NCBI RefSeq assembly: GCF_003641185.1
Contig: NZ_CP032757.1
Span: forward strand, 434,001-498,000
Length of the DNA stretch: 64,000 bases
Direction: 5' to 3'
Source of the DNA: Lactiplantibacillus pentosus
GTDB taxonomy: Bacteria; Bacillota; Bacilli; Lactobacillales; Lactobacillaceae
Below are positions 58,722 to 64,000 of this stretch, in pieces (position 1 is the first letter of the stretch; every line of letters begins with the position of its first letter). A program made the position numbers and the translations under genes. The notes below the pieces were generated by a model that was not told where the DNA came from, did no database searches, and saw only the letters and a program-made list of their open reading frames with translations.

Positions 58722-59666
58722 ATGAAGCAGTCGACGAAATTCGGATTAAAGCTAGCAGGTGTCGTGGGTGCCGCAACCTATGCAGGAACGTTGTTTGGCG
58801 GGTTAGTGGCGTACAAGTTTGCCATGCATGTGAGTGATGCTCAGAAGCAGAAAGGGCAGGAACGGTCACATGCTGAAAATACGGAGATTGAAAATTTCTG
58901 GTATTTGAAACAACCGAAGCAACAGTGGATGATTCAGTCATTTGACGGCCTTAACTTAGCGGCAACTTATATTCCTAACCCTAAAACGGTGGGACGGCTG
59001 GCGATTTTAGCGCACGGCCTTGGACATTCACGAGAACAGATGATTCCGTATGCGCGGATTTTCATGAGCCTGGGTTATGATGTGCTGATGCCGGACGCAC
59101 GGGCATTTGGCGACAGTCAGGGCCACACGATTGGTTATGGCTGGTTGGATCGGTTAGATTATGAACGATGGATCACGATGGCGCTCAACCAGTTAGGCCT
59201 CGATATTGATATTGTGTTGATGGGGATCTCGATGGGCGCGGCCACGGTGATGGCGACCAGCGGGGAACCGTTGCCCGCTAACGTCAAAGCCATCGTTGAG
59301 GATAGTGGTTATGCGGATTTGTACGATGAAGCCAAGTTTCGGCTAACCCACAAATTCCATCTACCGGCTTATCCAATCATGCCGGTCGCAAATCAGTTGG
59401 CACACGTGCGCGCGGGTTATGGCTTCAAAGACGGCCGCATTTTACAGCAAGTATTGACGAGTGGTTTGCCAATCTTGATGATTCATGGGTCCAAGGACCA
59501 GACCGTTCCCGTCCGAAACGCCCACGCGTTGTATAACCAGTTGCCACAACAAAAAGGGTTGTATATCGACCCGGATGCGGGCCACGTGGAAGCAATTCGC
59601 ACGCATCCTGACCGCTACCAAGCCGTTGTTGATGAATTCTTGCGAGAACAAGTTGGCTTGAGTTAG
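58722..59666 (+). CDS. membrane-anchored alpha/beta hydrolase
   Basis: This 314-residue protein has an N-terminal hydrophobic anchor (about 8-30) and a catalytic domain with AHGLGHSREQM (oxyanion region), nucleophile elbow MGISMGAATV (Ser), Asp in GSKDQTVP and His in DAGHVEA. It is like YqkD/FrsA-type Ser hydrolases of lactobacilli. It probably faces the outside. The substrate is unknown, perhaps small esters. GGAGG precedes the ATG. Confidence 0.9.
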   Translation: MKQSTKFGLKLAGVVGAATYAGTLFGGLVAYKFAMHVSDAQKQKGQERSHAENTEIENFWYLKQPKQQWMIQSFDGLNLAATYIPNPKTVGRLAILAHGLGHSREQMIPYARIFMSLGYDVLMPDARAFGDSQGHTIGYGWLDRLDYERWITMALNQLGLDIDIVLMGISMGAATVMATSGEPLPANVKAIVEDSGYADLYDEAKFRLTHKFHLPAYPIMPVANQLAHVRAGYGFKDGRILQQVLTSGLPILMIHGSKDQTVPVRNAHALYNQLPQQKGLYIDPDAGHVEAIRTHPDRYQAVVDEFLREQVGLS

Positions 59667-59694
59667 CGTGAGGACTTTTAATTGAATAATGATG

Positions 59695-59727
59695 ACCAGA
59701 CCTTGCTCAGAATAGCTAGGTCTTTTT
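59695..59727 (+). terminator. terminator of the hydrolase gene
   Basis: AGACCTTGCT pairs with AGCTAGGTCT, followed by TTTT. Confidence 0.75.
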
Positions 59728-59825
59728 ATTTTGAAAAAATGTGGTGGGCGTCAGTTGCGAATTAAGCTTGAAGCTGCGGTGATGAATCCGCTTTCTAGGC
59801 AGTTGAAATAGTACCAGTGGCCCTA

Positions 59826-59875
59826 TTGACAAATAATGGCTTTCAGGTAAACTAAAATAGTAATCATTACGATTT
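59826..59875 (+). promoter_or_regulatory. promoter with Zur-like operator
   Basis: TTGACA (59826-59831) and TAAACT (59848-59853) form the promoter. AAATAGTAATCATTACGATTT (59855-59875) is a near-perfect dyad, one base from the Firmicutes Zur pattern with ATTACGATTT arms, lying over the expected transcription start. Confidence 0.7.
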
Positions 59876-59904
59876 ACTTTAATTGAGAAAGTTGGGGTAG
59901 TGTT

Positions 59905-60603
59905 ATGACGGAACCGTTAATTGCCGTCCAACACCTTGGAATTAGTTTTCCAAACAACCAGGTGTTTAAAGATTTAGATTTTAAAATTGAACAAGGCGAC
60001 TTTTTGACCGTGATTGGCGAGAATGGGGTCGGCAAGACCACCCTGATTCGGGCATTGCTCGGCATGTTGAAACCAACGGCGGGACAAATCACCTATTATC
60101 CGAATAAAAAAGCCATCAAGATTGGCTACGTGCCCCAATTTCGTAATTTGGACCAAGAATATCCACTAACGATTGAGGATTTTGTCGGCCTGAATTTGAA
60201 AGGGTGGCAGCCATGGCTGTCGAAGGCCGAACATCGCCAAGTAACAACGGCGTTAGCAGTCACCAACCTTAAAAAGTTGCGCCACCGCCCACTCGGTATG
60301 GCTTCTGGTGGTGAAAAGCAGCGGGCCTATCTCGCCCAAGCCATCGTCCAGGAACCACAACTCTTGATTTTGGACGAATCGACCGCCAGTCTCGATAACG
60401 AAATGAAGTACGAACTCTTAGACCTAGTCCAGAATTTAAACCAGACGAGTCACATTACGGTCTTCTTTGTCACGCACGACTTACCATTAGCGAAGCAGTA
60501 TGCCAAACATTATTTGGCGCTCAAACCGGGCCAGCAACAGTTTGGCAACATCGCTGATATGTCGGTCGAACAGCTCAAGGAGGTCACGAATGTCAATGTT
60601 TAG
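59905..60603 (+). CDS. znuC: zinc/manganese-type ABC transporter ATPase
   Basis: The protein has 232 residues. Walker A is GENGVGKTT (38-46), the signature ASGGE (133-137) and Walker B LLILDE (153-158). It belongs to the metal-uptake group (ZnuC/AdcC/MntB). The Zur-like box in front favours zinc. It overlaps the permease gene by 14 bp. No lipoprotein binding protein gene is in the unit, so that part must be encoded elsewhere. Confidence 0.9.
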   Translation: MTEPLIAVQHLGISFPNNQVFKDLDFKIEQGDFLTVIGENGVGKTTLIRALLGMLKPTAGQITYYPNKKAIKIGYVPQFRNLDQEYPLTIEDFVGLNLKGWQPWLSKAEHRQVTTALAVTNLKKLRHRPLGMASGGEKQRAYLAQAIVQEPQLLILDESTASLDNEMKYELLDLVQNLNQTSHITVFFVTHDLPLAKQYAKHYLALKPGQQQFGNIADMSVEQLKEVTNVNV

Positions 60604-61393
60604 TTTAGTCTTCATGCGTAACGCCTACTTGGCTGGGACATTTATTGCGATTATTTGTGGGACGATCGGGGTCTTTGTGATTGCCCGAAACCTATCATTC
60701 TTAACCCACACGCTGTCTGAAATCGGCTTTGCCGGAGCGGCTTTCGGGATTTTCATGGGCTGGACGGCACTGAGTGGGATGCTGATTTTTACCGTCATCA
60801 GCTCGGTCATCGTGGGGCAGATGAGTGTGAAACAATCACGGCGCGAAGCCTCGATTTCTGCGATTTCCGCACTGTTTATCGGTTTAGGCATCCTATTCCT
60901 GTCGCTATCTAATCAGACCTCGAGCTATGCGACGAGCATTCTATTTGGGAGTGTGATTGGGATTGCCAGCGCGGATGTCATCCGGGTCGCAATCTTGTCG
61001 GCCATTGTCTTACTCGTGATGTTGGGCTTGTACCGGCCACTCAAATTTGATTCATTCGATGCGATTGGTGCCCGGGTGAGCGGCTTATGGACGACTGGCA
61101 TCTCAGTGGTCTTCTTAGTTCTCGTTGCAATGAGTGTCAGCGTTGCCGCTCAAATCGTGGGGTCACTGCTGATTTTCATCCTATTGACGTTACCCGCTGC
61201 GGCGGCGCGTTACTTCGTGCACACCGTCAGCAAGATGATCTTCCTCGCAATCAGTTTTGCACTGATTGGCGTCTGGTTGGGCTTGTACTTAAGTTACATC
61301 ACGAACCTGCCCGTCAGCTTCTTCATCGCGGCCATCGAATGCTTGTTCTACTTTGCTGCGCTGGTCTATCAGCGGCTCCGGGTCGGAAGCTAG
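60590..61393 (+). CDS. znuB: zinc/manganese-type ABC transporter permease
   Basis: This 267-residue permease of the ABC-3 family has seven to nine helices. FMRNAYLAGTFIAIICGTIG is the family start, HTLSEIGFAGAA the conserved segment, and QIVGSLLIFILLTLPAAAAR the coupling and pore region. The ATG at 60590 follows AAGGAGG within the end of the ATPase gene, so translation is coupled. It takes part in zinc import under Zur control. Confidence 0.9.
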   Translation: MSMFSLVFMRNAYLAGTFIAIICGTIGVFVIARNLSFLTHTLSEIGFAGAAFGIFMGWTALSGMLIFTVISSVIVGQMSVKQSRREASISAISALFIGLGILFLSLSNQTSSYATSILFGSVIGIASADVIRVAILSAIVLLVMLGLYRPLKFDSFDAIGARVSGLWTTGISVVFLVLVAMSVSVAAQIVGSLLIFILLTLPAAAARYFVHTVSKMIFLAISFALIGVWLGLYLSYITNLPVSFFIAAIECLFYFAALVYQRLRVGS

Positions 61394-61478
61394 TTGGGTT
61401 GTTCTTGTTCGGTGATATGATGTTAAAAATGGGTGACTTGCGGAATTTAAGCAGGTCGCTGTGATACGTTAAAATGTT

Positions 61479-61528
61479 ACTAGTCGTTTCTGGAATTCAT
61501 TGGGAATTTGGGGGCGACTAGTTTTTTG
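61479..61528 (+). terminator. terminator of the metal transporter unit
   Basis: ACTAGTCG (61479-61486) pairs with CGACTAGT (61515-61522), followed by TTTTT. Confidence 0.8.
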
Positions 61529-61564
61529 TTTGTGTTGCAACTTCCCGTTTGTGATAGGAGAGTA

Positions 61565-61891
61565 ATGAAAGTGTTTACAAGATATAATGATTTGGATTTG
61601 TTAGAATTGTTCTGGTCAGAATCAGAAAGCTTAACGGGCGAAATAGATGATGGAGAAGTTTTATACAGAAGAGAAATAAGTGATTTCAAATTGACGTTGT
61701 TCATATACACGTATGAAATGAAATGTAATATTTTTTTGAGCTACAAAGATGAGAACATACTGTCCATTGAGTTAGACAATATTTCCGAATTGAAAAGAAA
61801 CGAAAACCAACTATATTTTTATCGTAATGGAAGTGTAAAATTGTCTGTGATTTTTGGAAAGATTTTTTCGATAGATCTTCAAGATGAATAA
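61565..61891 (+). CDS. 108-residue protein, possibly immunity-type
   Basis: The ATG at 61565 follows GATAGGAGAG. The product is acidic and soluble, with alternating beta-like stretches (FKLTLFIYTYEMKCNIFL, NQLYFYRNGSVKLSVIF). Composition is much more A/T-rich than neighbouring genes, which suggests transfer. The form is like immunity proteins of polymorphic toxins, but no family is assigned. A second fragment follows directly. Confidence 0.6.
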   Translation: MKVFTRYNDLDLLELFWSESESLTGEIDDGEVLYRREISDFKLTLFIYTYEMKCNIFLSYKDENILSIELDNISELKRNENQLYFYRNGSVKLSVIFGKIFSIDLQDE

Positions 61892-62103
61892 ATCCGGCAA
61901 AGGAATTATTTGAAAATGCTTGGATAACTACAAAACAGTATCAGCAATTCCTGAGTATTGATGAAAGATTAGATGATATGAGTAAGAATAAGGCACTTTG
62001 GTGTGAAGAAGCACTTAAAGATACTAGTGAGTGGAACAAATGTAGGAAAGCTGGAGCAAAACTGCTAGCATCTTTGGAGGACGGACGCTCAACCTATTCT
62101 TAA
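61891..62103 (+). pseudogene. open fragment without start, A/T-rich
   Basis: A frame with no start near its left end reads KELFENAWITTKQYQQF, then LSIDERLDDMSKNKALWCEE, and ends LASLEDGRSTYS at TAA 62101-62103. It looks like real protein in composition but lacks a ribosome site, with an internal ATG at 61978. It may be the remainder of a partner gene of the 61565 protein. Confidence 0.4.
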
Positions 62104-62267
62104 ACAATGATCTAGTTAATCAAGGCCTGGCAAATTCCGATTGAATACTGAGAATCCAATACGCCTGTTGGCTCCAAGTGCTTTGAATAATTCGAAGGAC
62201 AGTGATGGTTCGGAAGCGTATCGATTGGTACCAGAATTAAAACATAAGTAAGCTAGTTTGGAGATTA

Positions 62268-62606
62268 CTGAAAGCTAGTCTTACAGTTGAATATCAAATG
62301 ACCGTTGACTAAGGAACAACGATCAATTTATCAAAAGTTGAGTCCGCAAGTGTCTGCCTTTCGAATACCATCCAGGCTGGAAGGTGTTTCTGACAATGCT
62401 CAGCGATGAAATTTCACTTAGCAAGCGTTGTGTGCTTGGTTAGTGAAAGACCAGTATTTAAGACGTGGGTTCTCGGCTTAAATCTGTGTCCATCGCGTTC
62501 CAGCGTTGTCAGAAATGCCTGGAGGCCGGTATAGGACGTTTCTATCGCTGAAAGTTTACGTAAACTCGAGCCGTTTCCAGCGGGCCTCAGCTGGCTGCTT
62601 TTGAAC
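62268..62606 (+). ncRNA. 3' domain of the large RNA-like element, partial copy 4
   Basis: This copy matches 32637-32968 and 41146-41475. GCGATG pairs with CATCGC, TTTCACT with AGTGAAA, TTCTGACAATGCT with AGCGTTGTCAGAA, and the last stem CCAGC with GCTGG. The 5' domain is missing; A/T-rich unrelated sequence lies in its place. It ends about 208 bp before purR. Confidence 0.7.
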
Positions 62607-62813
62607 TTAAGAACGATCACGCCATTAAGTCGCCCAAACTTATTGTTCTCGAATTCGCCAAATCTGAGCTGTACAGACAAGATAATTGGCAATCTTATTA
62701 AGAAATTCCGATGGTTTAGTAAAAAAGTGTTAAAAAGTTAGCCTATTTCCGAACGTTTGTGTTATCATTTTGCATAGACTTTAAAAATGATGATTTAGGT
62801 TGAGGTGGAAGAT

Positions 62814-63650
62814 ATGAAAGTACGTAGAAGCGAACGTTTGATTGATATGACGCGTTATTTGTTGGAACGTCCCCATACATTAGTTTCATTGACATACTTC
62901 GCGGAACGGTACGCATCCGCAAAGTCGTCGATCAGTGAAGATTTAACGATCTTAAAGAAGGTTTTTCAGGCCCGGGGAACAGGAATCTTGGAGACCATTC
63001 CCGGTGCTGCTGGGGGCGCCCGCTTCATCCCATATATTTTAAAGGAAGAAGCGCAGACATTTATTGAAGAAATGACGACTAAGGTGGCAGACAAGAGCCG
63101 GGTCTTACCTGGGGGTTACGTCTACTTGTCAGATATTTTGGGACAACCCGATATTTTACGCCAAGTTGGCCGGGTCATTGCGACTCAATATTTGAATCAA
63201 AAGATCGATGCCGTGATGACGGTGGCAACCAAGGGAATCCCGATTGCACAAAGTGTCGCAACTTATCTCAACGTGCCATTCGTCATCGTGCGTAATGACT
63301 CCAAGATTACCGAAGGCTCCACAGTGAGCGTGAACTATGTCTCTGGTTCTTCAGAACGAATCAAGAAAATGGAACTTTCTAAGCGGAGTTTGACGGAAGG
63401 TGCCAACGTGCTCATCGTGGATGATTTCATGAAGGGCGGCGGCACGATCAACGGGATGAAGACGCTGATTGAAGAATTTGACGCTAATTTGATTGGTATC
63501 ACTGTTTTTGCTGAAGCAAGTTTCGTCGGCAATCGTTTAATCGATGACTACACGTCGTTATTACGAGTGACCAACGTGAGTGATAGTGACAAGGCCATCA
63601 AGGTCATTCCGGGGAATTATTTGGAAAAAGTTTTCGGTGCGGAAGCCTAG
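62814..63650 (+). CDS. purR: pur operon repressor PurR
   Basis: This 278-residue Gram-positive PurR represses purine genes and responds to PRPP. An N-terminal winged helix (about 1-75, VRRSERLIDMTRYLLERPHTLV) is followed by a phosphoribosyltransferase-like domain with VLIVDDFMKGGGTINGM as PRPP-binding motif. The ATG at 62814 lies 6-7 bp after GAGGTGG. It stands directly before glmU, the usual place in Firmicutes. Confidence 0.95.
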   Translation: MKVRRSERLIDMTRYLLERPHTLVSLTYFAERYASAKSSISEDLTILKKVFQARGTGILETIPGAAGGARFIPYILKEEAQTFIEEMTTKVADKSRVLPGGYVYLSDILGQPDILRQVGRVIATQYLNQKIDAVMTVATKGIPIAQSVATYLNVPFVIVRNDSKITEGSTVSVNYVSGSSERIKKMELSKRSLTEGANVLIVDDFMKGGGTINGMKTLIEEFDANLIGITVFAEASFVGNRLIDDYTSLLRVTNVSDSDKAIKVIPGNYLEKVFGAEA

Positions 63651-63718
63651 CCGAGTATGTTATCCCAAGCGTTTTTTTGATATGATTGACTTATCTGAGG
63701 ACTAAGGAGAAATTTGTA

Positions 63719-64000
63719 ATGACAACCAAAAATGCAATCATCATGGCCGCCGGTAAAGGGACCCGGATGAAATCCAAGCTAGTCAAAGTTTTACATCAGG
63801 TATGTGGTAAATCAATGGTCGACCACGTCTTGACCCAAGTTGAAGCCACACACATGGCCAACATCGTCACGGTCGTGGGTCACGGTGCCAAAGACGTTGA
63901 AGCAGCCTTGGGCGACCGGACTGAATATGCCGTTCAAGCGGAACAACTCGGAACGGGACACGCCGTCTTACAGGCTGAACCATTGTTGAAGGACGCCGAC
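63719..64000 (+). CDS. glmU: GlmU, N-terminal part, cut by window end
   Basis: The ATG at 63719 follows AAGGAGAAA. The 94 residues seen belong to the uridyltransferase domain of the bifunctional N-acetylglucosamine-1-phosphate uridyltransferase/acetyltransferase, which makes UDP-GlcNAc. [20 protein letters not shown] is the nucleotide-binding signature, with [11 protein letters not shown] further on. The rest lies beyond the window. Confidence 0.95.
   Translation, partial: MTTKNAIIMAAGKGTRMKSKLVKVLHQVCGKSMVDHVLTQVEATHMANIVTVVGHGAKDVEAALGDRTEYAVQAEQLGTGHAVLQAEPLLKDAD

Overview
The window comes from a low-to-mid GC Gram-positive bacterium, almost certainly a Lactiplantibacillus of the plantarum group. 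Signs of this are two T-box leaders, the housekeeping run tatD-rnmV-rsmA-veg-ispE-purR-glmU, a degradative-type HMG-CoA reductase, and a plantaricin-type (pln) regulatory locus with a recognisable but damaged plantaricin A gene. The exact species cannot be settled from the sequence. Genes lie on both strands but mostly on +, and no tRNA, rRNA, CRISPR array or complete insertion sequence was seen.

Region 1 (1-3950) is core: a HAD phosphatase cut by the window edge, a T-box-controlled branched-chain amino acid carrier and a CPA2 antiporter. Region 2 (3950-27250) is an accessory pln-like island. It holds four CPBP/Abi-type membrane proteins (bacteriocin self-immunity candidates), several small membrane peptides, two sensor kinases with nearly identical cytoplasmic halves and no regulator beside them, a reverse-strand ABC exporter of the bacteriocin-associated type, a kinase remnant with an intact LytTR regulator, and a plnA-kinase-regulator unit in which both the pheromone and the regulator genes are frameshifted. 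Four promoters in the island share the same geometry: two 9-bp half-repeats spaced by 21 bp, with a -10 box at a fixed distance. This points to one regulon, although no intact bacteriocin structural gene was found. The island also carries an MFS exporter with two ATP-grasp ligases (a possible small peptide or amino-acid conjugate cluster) and a higBA toxin-antitoxin pair flanked by DnaA-box clusters.

Region 3 (27250-32080) holds helD, a nitrilase-family amidase and T-box-controlled trpS. Region 4 (32080-42360) is a beta-glucoside utilisation cluster: a GntR regulator, two EIIC permeases, a DUF3284 protein, a GH1 6-phospho-beta-glucosidase, a ROK kinase and an RpiR regulator. Its long intergenic gaps are filled by copies of a large structured RNA-like element of about 820-860 nt. 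The copies differ by compensatory base changes in many helices, and a fourth, 3'-only copy precedes purR at the right end.

Region 5 (42400-64000) is mostly core: dus, an unrecognised gene with a symmetric four-half-site operator, ppx, mvaA with a coupled HELLH-motif protein, a sirtuin, a DUF72 protein, metG, an Rgg-like regulator, tatD, rnmV, rsmA, veg, ispE, an alpha/beta hydrolase, a zinc-type ABC transporter behind a Zur-like box, purR and the start of glmU. A small array of large palindromic hairpin repeats follows ispE.
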